From Costus lasius (lineage: Eukaryota > Streptophyta > Magnoliopsida > Zingiberales > Costaceae), in contig CM050450.1 of NCBI GenBank assembly GCA_027563935.2, positions 32,785,439 to 32,849,438 of the forward strand: a DNA stretch of 64,000 bases, given 5' to 3'. Shown here piece after piece: positions 1 to 8,928 of the stretch. The notes below the pieces were generated by a model. The model saw nothing but the letters and a program-made list of their open reading frames with translations, ran no database searches and had not been told where the DNA came from. Within the stretch, counting starts at the first letter, position 1; each line of letters opens with the position of its first letter. The position numbers and the translations under genes were made by a program.

Positions 1-431
1 AAAACACAAAGTTAGGGGTCGACTCGAGGAAAACTCGGAGGCCTCGGAAGTCGTAAACACAGAGTAGAAGGTCGTCGGAAGTCGTCGGAGGGCGTCGGAG
101 AAGATCGGGCAACAACTATCGTCATAGCAGCAAAGTTAGGGTTAGGGAACAGATTAGGAGAGTAAAGAGTAAGGGCGGGTTGGGCGGGATGCGAAAATTT
201 TTGGAGTTAACCATGGTTAGTTCGGATGTAACGAGGACTAACGGGGAGAGGCGTAACGGGCGGCGTTATATCAGGATTTGGTATAATGCTTTGTTTGTAT
301 CGGCTTTATCTGCACATAAGTATGGGTTGCTTGGAGATTCGCACGCTGGGTGCTTCAAGATTGATGCTTCGCATCTCAGCCCACTCCTCCGCAAAATTTG
401 CGGAGGGGCACCCCTCCGCAAAAACGCGGCC
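1..431 (+). repeat. MULE terminal inverted repeat, right end (truncated by window start)
   Basis: About 430 bp are repeated at 7,277-7,725 in the same orientation with a few percent differences. The block has iterated GTCGTCGGAGG-like words and ends in a GC-rich hairpin (386-406, 10-bp arms CCTCCGCAAA/TTTGCGGAGG) followed by a third copy of the arm. It stops at GCGGCC, next to the 9-mer AAGTGAACA. A long GC-rich terminal repeat with a 9-bp target duplication is typical of Mutator-like transposons. No transposase is visible, so the MULE assignment is inferred from the end structure. Confidence 0.6.
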
Positions 432-440
432 AAGTGAACA
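432..440 (+). repeat. 9-bp target-site duplication of the MULE (copy 1)
   Basis: AAGTGAACA directly follows the terminal repeat. Its exact reverse complement TGTTCACTT follows the other terminal repeat at 7,726-7,734. Nine bases is the usual Mutator duplication length. The inverted relation of the two copies is the key sign of an inversion. Confidence 0.6.
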
Positions 441-1543
441 CCATGTATCCAAAGAGGAAGATCATGGTCATCAAGCACTGACCCTATGAGATATTAAGTG
501 GCCGACCTATGACAGCCACACATTATACCTATGTCGACACTTTGAGACGATTGGGATTCGCCGATAACATCCATTGGTTATTTGATCAGATAGGGGGCTC
601 ATAGTTTTACCAGATGTAGAGATGACCTGTCATTAGCTACAACCTAGAGTTTTTGTCTTCCTTAGATGTACAAGTCTCCAATACAATTGACGTAGATCTA
701 GGGAGAGTCTCTTTCCGGCTCAAAAATTATGATTTTACCTTAACGCTCAATTAAGTTAATCAAATATTTGGGTTTCCAAAAGACGGGATTAGTAGAGTTC
801 CGAAGAGATACGATGAAGATGCTTTCTAGGGACAAATTATTAGTGAGAGGGAGTTTGTCCCTAGGAACGCCAGGGAAAGGAGCATAATGAACCCAATATT
901 TAGATACATGCATCAGGCCTCGCCAACACCGTGTTTGGACAAGGTGAAAGCGACGGCATGCTACGTTAGTCTCAATTATTTATTTTATAGGCTATGACTA
1001 AAGCTTTCAGGGTTAATGTTGCGTTCCACTTGGTTAAGCAATTTTATAATGTTGTGAGAGCTTCTCGAGAGGAGATAGTCATTGGAGGCCTAGTTACCTC
1101 TATAGCCAGTGCTTTAGGTATAGAGTATACACGAATGCCCCCTTGCTAGGGGACACAGTTTACTTAATATGGAGATGTGTTTGGCTATGCACCTAGTTGA
1201 CCAAAATGTTGAAGGTTACCACATTGTTTTCAAGAATAGCGGTTTTACCTTCCCTCTTATAAATCCCAGGCGCACCACTATTAGAGACAGGAATAATTGG
1301 TTGCTGATACCGCCTCCAGAGGCCATGGATAATGACGCCCCTGACCTAGTTTCTTCTAGACCCATAGCTTCATCTTCCTTGTCTGATTCTATGTTGGATA
1401 TTCTTCAGTCTCTTCATGCTGATATGAAAGAGATGAAAATTGATGTTAAAGAAATAAAGCAAGATATGGTGAAAATCAAGAATGATCAGATGGGTATACG
1501 ACATAAGATGGATTATATGAGTGACCGTATGGATTTGATCTAG
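441..1543 (+). pseudogene. Athila-type ORF-1-like protein, broken (element H)
   Basis: Decayed coding region of the extra ORF found downstream of pol in Athila-type Ty3/gypsy elements (ATHILA ORF-1 / putative plant transposon protein family). Visible pieces: from about 485, a frame reading SGRPMTATHYTYVDTLRR and LGFADNIHWLFDQIG, then a stop near 602; about 840-950, a frame with PRNARERSIMNPIFRYMHQ; 993-1,150, a frame with VVRASREEIVIGGLVTSIA; and the open frame 1,169-1,543 (124 aa), whose C-terminal part (HADMKEMKIDVKEIKQDM onward) looks like a charged coiled coil. Several stops and frame changes separate the pieces, so it is non-functional. The family assignment rests on remembered family features, not a search. 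Confidence 0.6.
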
Positions 1544-2857
1544 GAGCACCTACCCCGACACCACACCCCAGATGACGATGATAATAGTGATTGAGATCAC
1601 TATATTGTTGGGTAAGCATTTTTATTCCTTTTTCGATCTAGTTGTACTGCTAATGAAATTCTTCTTATGTTTTTTGATTTGGTTGTATTCATGGTTATCT
1701 TATTCAATCTAGTTGTATTACTGTTATTTTGCTTTTGATCTGGTTGTATTACTGATATGATGATCTTTCTTTGTGTTTGATATTGTTGTATGGATTATAT
1801 GATTTTGAATTTGTTATAACCATGATTTAGTAGGTTTATTATTTTGTGGTTTTATAACTATGTGATGAGATGTGCATTATTTAAATGCTGATGACAGGTT
1901 GTTTATTCATCTTTAACTATATTGTTTGAAATAATATGTGTGGATGATTTATTGGCTTAGAGATTTGTGAAATCATCAGTGAAATAATTTTTGGATGAAA
2001 TTAGTCCTGGTATGATTAAGATTTCTATTTGAAAAATATTTTGCATTCTTGTGATATGAGTTGAATGATAGTTGCTTGATTTTAATTTTTTCTGATTTAC
2101 TAGATGAAATTATTTTCATGAAAAGAAACTAGAGAATATCTGTAAATAACTTACTCCAACTCCTCTAGTGTGATACACTGTAGTCATGAGTTATATGATG
2201 CCTTTTTGGTATACTTTAATTCTGTTTCAATCAAGTAACAAAAGGGAAATTTATTAAAATATTATTTTACCCTTAAGCAAAAAGATTGATAACGATTTAT
2301 GTATCATGCCCTTGGACAGCTCTCTCCAGAATAAAGGCAATAAAAAAAAGAAGAAAAGAAAAGAAAATTAGAAAAAGAGAGAGCTGTAGAACAAGAGGAC
2401 AACTCTGCTGACTATTTATAATTATGCTATGAGTTATTTACACTGTCCTACGGTGTACTTTGAATAATGTTATCGTACTAACAGGAAAGGGTCGGTAACC
2501 GTTCAAGGACCAATTTTCTTTAAAGAGTTAATTACAAAATATTCTCTAGTATCGATAAGTGAATGTTATTTTTGAAAAGTGAATTGGATTTATTCAAAGA
2601 AGGTTCATAGTTGTTTAAACAAGTTGAGCCTGAATGCCATATCATGGATTATGAAAATCTTACTCATCTTAGATTATAAATTTTTGAAAATCTTTTTCAA
2701 GGTATTTCTTTAAATTATTATTGTAAATCATTGTACATATTATAGATTACTTTTATGTTAAAGAAGAATAAATCAAAGTCATTTAGATTTTCTTTACACA
2801 CTTGATTCATGTTTTGAGTTGCTTGAGGACAAGCAAAAGTTTAGGCCTTATGTATTT
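1544..2857 (+). other. 3' untranslated region and polypurine tract of Athila element H
   Basis: AT-rich non-coding stretch between the ORF-1-like gene and the 3' LTR. It ends with a purine-rich GCTTGAGGACAAGC segment at 2,821-2,834, a signature seen just upstream of Athila/Tat 3' LTRs. The same stretch in reverse complement occurs at 22,350-22,595 plus 63,371-64,000 (for example CATGCCCTTG next to AGCTCTCTCCA), so H and E1 belong to related families. Confidence 0.6.
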
Positions 2858-4509
2858 TGACGAATAAAAGATTTGTAGTAAATTTTATATTAATCATATA
2901 GTCTTTTTGAGTCATATTTATCCTCTTTTTCTTGTTTTCAAACTTAATTAGTTGATTATTTTGGAATCTATACCTCTTCTAGTTTTTTTGACTTTTCAGG
3001 TAAAATATGCTTTTTTTTCCAATAGATTTGAAGAAATCAGAGGCCGAAAACGGAATCAAGAAGAAATTTAGAGCTCGGAGGTCAAATTTTGAAATTTTCT
3101 TCTCGTCACACCCGTATGACGAAATGAACAGAAAATTTCACAGGGGTGTGAATCTATATTAATTTAGGGCAAATAGCCGCCTCCGCGCCTGAGTCTTCCG
3201 CAGACCCCTGTTTTTGAATTTTTCAAAGCAAAATTAGAGGAAACCAAGGCACAATTGCGAAATCTAAAAAGACATAATTATCCTAAAAATCAAGGGGAAG
3301 TTTTGAAGCCAGGTTTCATGAGTTTTCATCAAATATCGGAGGAGAAATCGAGAGCGGCGCCACCACAGTAGGGTTCCTCAACGAGTAGAAAAGAGGTCAT
3401 CTCCAGCGACCAAATTTTTAGGGAAAGAACACGTCAAGAAGGAGAAGGCACACTAGAAATATTAGAGAAAAGGAGTCCAATCGAGGGAGAAATCAACGAA
3501 ATCATCGGCGCTGCTACAGTACACGTGCGGACGAATGGCAAACACTATGCATCACTGTTCAAAAAACAAAATCACATGGCTATGACGATTTGAATGGTGA
3601 TCATCACACCCATATGAAATCAGTAAAATTTTTATTCTTCCTATTTTGAATTTTGATTATTTTCAAATAAATTATTGCTGTGTTTTTGACTCCATGATAG
3701 CATAAAAAACTTTTTGGGATGGAGGGAGTAATCCCCTTTTAATTCTGTAATGACTAGATGATTTTTAATTTGTGAGTTATTCTTTCAACAATAATTTTGC
3801 TTATGTGATTATGAACTTTGAAATTTTTAGTATTAAAATTTTTGCATGTCTTAGGGTTCATAATATTGACCGAAAGGTGAATTACGAACCGGGAACCCTT
3901 AAATTGAGATTCTACAACCCTAGACTATGAAAATAGCTATGACCTAAAATCTTAATTTTTGTTACTTATTTTACATGTTAATATTTTGATCTAAGTATTT
4001 TATTATTTTAGACATGATAATATGGATTGAAAGGTGATTTTGATTGTTAGAACCCTTCAAGTAAAACCTATAAAATTAAAATACGAAAGTATTTAATTTT
4101 ACTTGAGAAGTTGACTTTGAGATTTAAATTTATGAAAGTAGATTTAATTCTTTAGTCTAGTTTACTTTTATTTAACACTGAGCAGCAAATCACGAAAGTG
4201 AGTGCTGGTTCCGTGTAAATTGGATGAGCGAAAGGAGACAATTTCTTTTTAAGTAAATTTTTCTTTATCGTCATTTGATTATCTAAAAAAAAACTTTATT
4301 ATATTTAGTCATAGGAATTGAAAAAGATGAAACCTTAGTCCCAGTTTTCTCTCTCCGAAATTCTACTATAGTTTTTTATTGTTCGCTCTTATTTTATCCC
4401 AAACACACTTGGTTTACTTAGCTAATGAGAATGGTATTTAGCACGTAGGTCTCTGTGGGTTCGATATCTTTTATTACTTTGACGTATCCGTGCACTTGCG
4501 GACACATCA
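2858..4509 (+). repeat. 3' LTR of Athila element H
   Basis: 1,652 bp starting TGACGAATAAAAG after the polypurine segment and ending GCGGACACATCA. The end block (CTTTTATTACTTTGACG, then CCGTGCACTTGCG) matches in reverse complement the left edge of the E1 LTR at 19,195-19,245. The ends TGA...TCA pair with the E1 LTR ends TGAT...ATCA. No second LTR of H is in the window, so the right limit rests on that comparison. Confidence 0.6.
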
Positions 4510-5040
4510 ATGTCCATGGCGCTTTGATATGGATGCATAACTGAAAGTGTATGGCCATACCTAGGTGAGAACTTGATTTGGTCATGACCATTTGATTGGG
4601 ATAAACAAGTGTGACAAACTTGTCCAATCTGGACATTAGCCTGGCAAAAGGACAAATGTATTCTTGTATTTTGTCATAGTTTTAGAGGATGTCGATGATG
4701 ACTCCATTCTAAAGACTTAGGTAGCAATGATGTACTGCTAGGTGCTACTCATTGCTTATGATGATAAGTGGTTATCACTGCCAACGTCTAAAGAACCTAC
4801 AGGGTCGCACACCTAGACACTCGGGTTCTCATACTAATTGGATAGCCTAGATCGAGTCATTTGGTTGATTGAGATCTAAGTGGGAGTTTGATTCTTCTCG
4901 AATGCATTTGATGAGACTAAAGAGATCATATGGAGAATTGTTGCATTTTGACCCTAGTTGACCTTCAGGTGACCTCGATAGACTAGGTCTAGTCGAAGGG
5001 TCAAAATTCGTATTTGAGCTCCGGATTGTTGGGAGGATTT
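4510..5040 (+). repeat. Decayed Copia LTR fragment
   Basis: Shares word order with the Copia LTRs of A, B and D: GAAAGTGTATGGCCATACC, then a CTTGTCCAAT-like block, a GCAATGATGTACTGCTAGGT-like block, GATAAGTGGTTATC and AGGGTCGCAC. It is strongly diverged and lacks both LTR ends, so it is an old fragment abutting the Athila LTR. Confidence 0.5.
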
Positions 5041-5153
5041 TATGACTTAAAACGTAAGTCATGGGGGCCCACTACTTATGCGCAATTATGAATATTTATA
5101 TTCATAATTATTCGTAACTTAAGTCATGGAGGTCATACACAACTTAACCAAGA
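5041..5153. other. Probable inversion-junction zone with short duplicated and palindromic words
   Basis: Contains two near-copies of GTAAGTCATGGGGGCCC (about 5,055 and 5,118) flanking the palindrome AATTATGAATATTTATATTC at about 5,084. It lies between DNA that belongs right of the Athila 3' LTR and DNA inside the MULE. Placing a breakpoint here is inference. Confidence 0.3.
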
Positions 5154-5360
5154 ATGATTGATACATCCTTAACCAAGAATGGCACAAAATTGCCATTTAT
5201 GTTGAATCCCTTCCTTTCAGGTTCCCATATGGACTGCAAAAATTCTACTGCTATCATATCCAAGGCAACGGATGCCCTTTGCAGCAAATGTCCAAAGGGG
5301 GTCTCTAGAAGCTGTACTTTAATAGCCTCACCCCCTTACTCTGTGTTCACAAACGTATGA
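5154..5360 (-). pseudogene. Fragment resembling a transposon-borne plant-mobile/Ulp1-associated protein
   Basis: On the minus strand, from about 5,335 down to 5,154, one frame reads without a stop: AIKVQLLETPFGHLLQRAS, later EFLQSIWEPERKGFNI and VPFLVKDVSIILG. The TPFG...LL, W-x-P-E-R and VPF-x-V-x-DV-x-IILG pattern resembles the N-terminal region of plant proteins carried by MULE and related elements, often with a C-terminal Ulp1-type protease or plant mobile domain. No catalytic region is present. It fits the view that 5,150-7,276 is MULE body. The assignment is from memory of the family pattern. Confidence 0.4.
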
Positions 5361-5446
5361 ATCCTACTTAATGAGCATCTACTTTGCTGAACTTGTCATG
5401 ATATTCTCTTTCATCTGAAGAGGTACTAGCTGTGCTTTCATCCGTA

Positions 5447-6870
5447 GCCCTCATCCTCTTTGTATAAAACCTACTGTTAAATATGTTATAACTAAATTAA
5501 CATGAAGAACTCAAAAGGTTAGTTGAAGCTATTATACCAAAATGTGATGCAGTTATACAAAGTTTGAGGCATGTATACCTCAATGGGACGCTGTTATACC
5601 AAATTAGAGGCATGTTATACCTAAATGAGATGCTGTTATACCAAATTAGAGGCATGTTATACCAAATTAGAGGCATGTTATACCAAATTAGAGGCATGTT
5701 ATACCTAAATGGGATGCTGTTATACCAAGTTTGAAGCATGTTATACCAAATTAGAGACTTGTTATACCAAAATGGGATGTGTTATACAATGATAGAGGCA
5801 TGTTATACCTAAATGGGATGTGTTATACTATGTATAAGGCATGTTATACCAAAATAGAGACATGTTATACTAAAATGGGATGTGTTATACCCAGTTTGAG
5901 GCATGTTATACCAAAATAGAGACATGTTATACCAAATTGGGATGTGTTATACTATGTTTGAGGCATGTTAATGGCCAGCTGTTATACCAAATTAGAGACA
6001 TGTTATACCGTGTCTGTGCAGTGTTATACCATGTCTGTGAAGTGTTATACGAAATTTAGGTCATGTTATACCATGTATGTGCAGCCCTCATTGTATAGAA
6101 CCTACTGTGCAATATGTTAGAACTATATTAACACGAAGAACTCCAAACCGCCGAAGCTATTATAGCAAAATGAGGTTCTGTTCAGACAAACTGCCAAATT
6201 AGAGGCATGTTATACTTAAATGGGATGCTGTTATACCAAGTTTGAAGCATGTTATACCAAATTAGAGACTTGTTATACTAAAATGGGATGTGTTATACAA
6301 TGATAGAGGCATGTTATACCTAAATAAGATGTGTTATACTATGTTTGAGGCATGTTATACCAAAATGACCAGCTGTTATACCAAAATAGAGACATGTTAT
6401 ACTAAAATGGGATGTGTTATACCAAGTTTGAGGCATGTTATACCAAAATAGAGGCATGTTAAACCAAAATAGAGACATGTTATACCAAATTGGGATGCGT
6501 TATACTATGTTTGAGGCATGTTATACCAAATTAGATACATGTGTTACCATATTGGGATGTGTTATACTATGTTTGAGGCATGTTAATGGCCAGTTGTTAT
6601 ACCAAATTAGAGACATGTTATATCGTGTCTGTGCAGTGTTATACCATGTCTGTTAAGTGTTATGCGAAATTTAGGTCATGCTATACCATGTATGTGCAGG
6701 CCTCATTGTATAGAACCTACTGTGCAATATGTTAGAACTATATTAACATGAAGAACTCCAAACCGCCGCAGCTATTATAGCAAAATGAGGTTCTGTTCAG
6801 ACAATTTTGAGGCATGTTATATCATAATGAGGTGTTGTTATACTAAGTTTCAGACATGTTATGCGTACAA
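5447..6870. repeat. 21-bp minisatellite with higher-order duplication inside the MULE body
   Basis: The core unit GAGGCATGTTATACCAAATT(A) is perfectly tandem three times at about 5,650-5,715, and recurs with variants (GGGATGCTGTTATACC, TTTGAGGCATGTTATACC) to about 6,870. A larger unit is also repeated: the block beginning TTGTATAGAACCTACTG occurs at 6,091 and 6,706, an offset of 615 bp, and a diverged copy starts near 5,460. Read on the minus strand, the 21-bp unit is in frame as the heptapeptide MPLIWYN (80-codon open frame 5,739-5,497). I regard that frame as a by-product of the repeat. Confidence 0.8.
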
Positions 6871-7276
6871 TTGATACTATCAGAAGAATTAACAACTAAC
6901 AGCTTCCTTTTAAGACTATTTCCCAAAAAAAATCACGCACAATACAAATTATGCAAATATCATCAAAGTGGGTGCTGTTATACCAATTTTCCACGCATGT
7001 TATACCAAAAATAGATTATTAATACAACAATGTACGTATTAATAAGATAAATTCTGACATTATACCTTAAAGGACCATTGTATTCATCGGAGGAGCACGC
7101 CATAAGATCCTGCAAAAAAATAAAGAAGATTAGGAAAACCTAGACCAAACAACAACAAGTCGTATGCCGTCGTAGGTTGTCAAGCAATAATGGGACGTTT
7201 GCGAAGGTCGTCGCACTTCGTCGAAGGTTGTCGGAGGTCATCAGAGTTGGTAGCAGGATGTCGGAGGTGGACTGCA
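6871..7276. other. MULE body adjoining the terminal repeat
   Basis: AT-rich up to about 7,135, then iterated GTCGTCG/GTCGGAGG words like those in the terminal repeat. A few TTATACCA words at about 6,990-7,015 are leftovers of the minisatellite. No coding sequence recognised. Confidence 0.4.
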
Positions 7277-7725
7277 TAAAAAACACAAAGTTAGGGGTCG
7301 ACCCGAGCAAAACTCGGAGGCCTCGGAAATCGTAAACACAAAGTAGAAGGTCGTCGGAGGTCGTCGGAAGTCGTCGGAGGGCGTCGGAGAAGATCGGGCG
7401 ACAACTATCATCACAGCAGCAAAGTTAGGGTTAGGGAACAGATTAGGAGAGTAAAGAGTAAGGGTAGGTTGGGTCGGGCAGGATGCGAAAATTTTCGGAG
7501 TTAACCATGGTTAGTTCGGATGTAACGGGGAGTAACGGGGACAGGCGTAACGGGCGGCGTTATATTAGGATTTGGTATAACGCTTTGTTTGTATCGGCGC
7601 TATCCGCACTTAAGTATGGGTTGCTTGGAGATTCGTGCGCTGGGTGCTTCAAGATTGATGCTTCGCATTTCAGCCCATTCCTTTGCAAAATTTGCGGAGG
7701 GGCACCCCTCCGCAAAAACACGGCC
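7277..7725 (+). repeat. MULE terminal repeat, second copy (same orientation as 1-431)
   Basis: Direct repeat of 1-431, starting AAAAAACACAAAGTTAGGGG and ending in the CTCCGCAAAAACACGGCC boundary. In an undisturbed MULE the two ends would be inverted. Here both point the same way, and the adjacent 9-mers are reverse complements. Confidence 0.6.
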
Positions 7726-7734
7726 TGTTCACTT
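7726..7734 (-). repeat. 9-bp target-site duplication of the MULE (copy 2, inverted)
   Basis: TGTTCACTT is the exact reverse complement of the 9-mer at 432-440. A chance match of nine specified bases at the expected place is about 1 in 262,000. Confidence 0.6.
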
Positions 7735-8928
7735 TAAATAGCTTTGCGTGTAAATTAACTTCAGCAAAAGGTGGCTGGTTCAATTGAGAAGGAACTGCTG
7801 TCGACTGGCTTGCTACTGTTCAGGAGAAATTAGGCTGCCGAAGCAAAGAAGCTACTGGTGGTCTGCCTACTGGCTGGGGTAGAGGCAGCTACTAGTGGTG
7901 GCTGCTATTAGCTAAAAGAGGCATCAACTGAAATAGGTGCTTGCAGAAAGAAACTACTGCTAAAAAATCAGAGACGCTACTCATTGGCATGGAGAAATTA
8001 GCATCGTTGGTTGGAAAGAAGATGCTGCTGATCTCTGCTACTGCTCTACTCATGGAAGGCGTCGACTAGAAGAGCAGATGAAGCTGGCAGCAGTGTTAGC
8101 GGCAATTTGAGGCGACTGCTAGAAGATAGAGGTGGCAGAGCAGGATCCTGAGGACGAGGCCGCCGGCTGGAAACTAGTCGCTAATAGTGAAGATGTCGTC
8201 TGGTTCTGCTGGCTAGATGAAGTTTCCCAAGAAGGAGACACGACTAGCTTGGACAAATGAGGATGATGGCGAAAATAGAGAGTTGCCAACTGTTAGAGAA
8301 GATGTAACCTGTTGGCAGTGGCTGATGTTGAAGAAGAAGAGGAGTAGTCATCGGTAGTCTCCTGGAGATGACAGATCTTGAGGTGGAGATGCTGCCCGGA
8401 GCTGTGGAAGATGAAACAGAGTAGTCGACGGATCTGGATGTGGAGATGCTAGCCGGTGGTTGCAGAAGATCTCCGACTGGAGAGCTAGAGGTGAAGAAGC
8501 AGGCGACACTAGTATTGGAAAATGGGCATTGTGGCGGTAGTTGGCTAGCGAAGAAGGAGCTTCACGGGTGCGGCTGAAGAAACAACACCGGCAAATCTGG
8601 AAGTGGAAGAGTGGTCGACGCTGATGGAGGTGTCGGCATATCGGAAGATCTTGAGGGAGCAGTGGCTGGAATGAAGCTTCGCAAGCACTAGGGAAGTTCA
8701 CGGGGTCGTGACGGCTAGGGCGTGCACATTGCCTAGTCGTTGTGCCCCGCTATATTTTTTAATTTTTTTTCTAATAAAATGACAGCCCCGTGATATTCCA
8801 AGTTCATTCTTTCATGAGGGTGTGAATATTTTTTTCAAAATGGGTACTTAGGTTGCCCTCAGGAAGCGCTAATTTTTTGGTCACTAGCTTGATCGTCCTA
8901 TACTCCGATTAGACTGACGTTCTTCAAG
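7735..8928 (-). other. Athila H region between integrase and ORF-1, no intact gene
   Basis: Lies downstream of the integrase C terminus when read on the minus strand. The part next to the integrase (8,928 to about 8,820) reads like the post-integrase tail of Athila/Tat elements (GAGGGCAACC, then a segment with THFEKN). The remainder is rich in CTG/GGCGAC words. The minus-strand open frame 8,701-8,348 (117 aa) has no recognised motif and is composition-biased, so I do not call it a gene. Confidence 0.4.

Noticed and set aside
130..155. Telomere-like GTTAGGGTTAGGG
   Set aside because: Only two units and present again in the second terminal repeat near 7,425; part of the MULE end, not a telomere.
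5497..5739. 80-codon repeat protein MPLIWYN
   Set aside because: Entirely explained by the 21-bp tandem repeat being a multiple of three; no start context or domain.
5447..6870. Possible CRISPR-like array
   Set aside because: Repeat units are contiguous and variable with no unique spacers, and the context is plant transposon DNA.
8348..8701. 117-codon minus-strand open frame
   Set aside because: Pro/Ser/Leu-biased with no motif, in the non-coding part of the Athila element.
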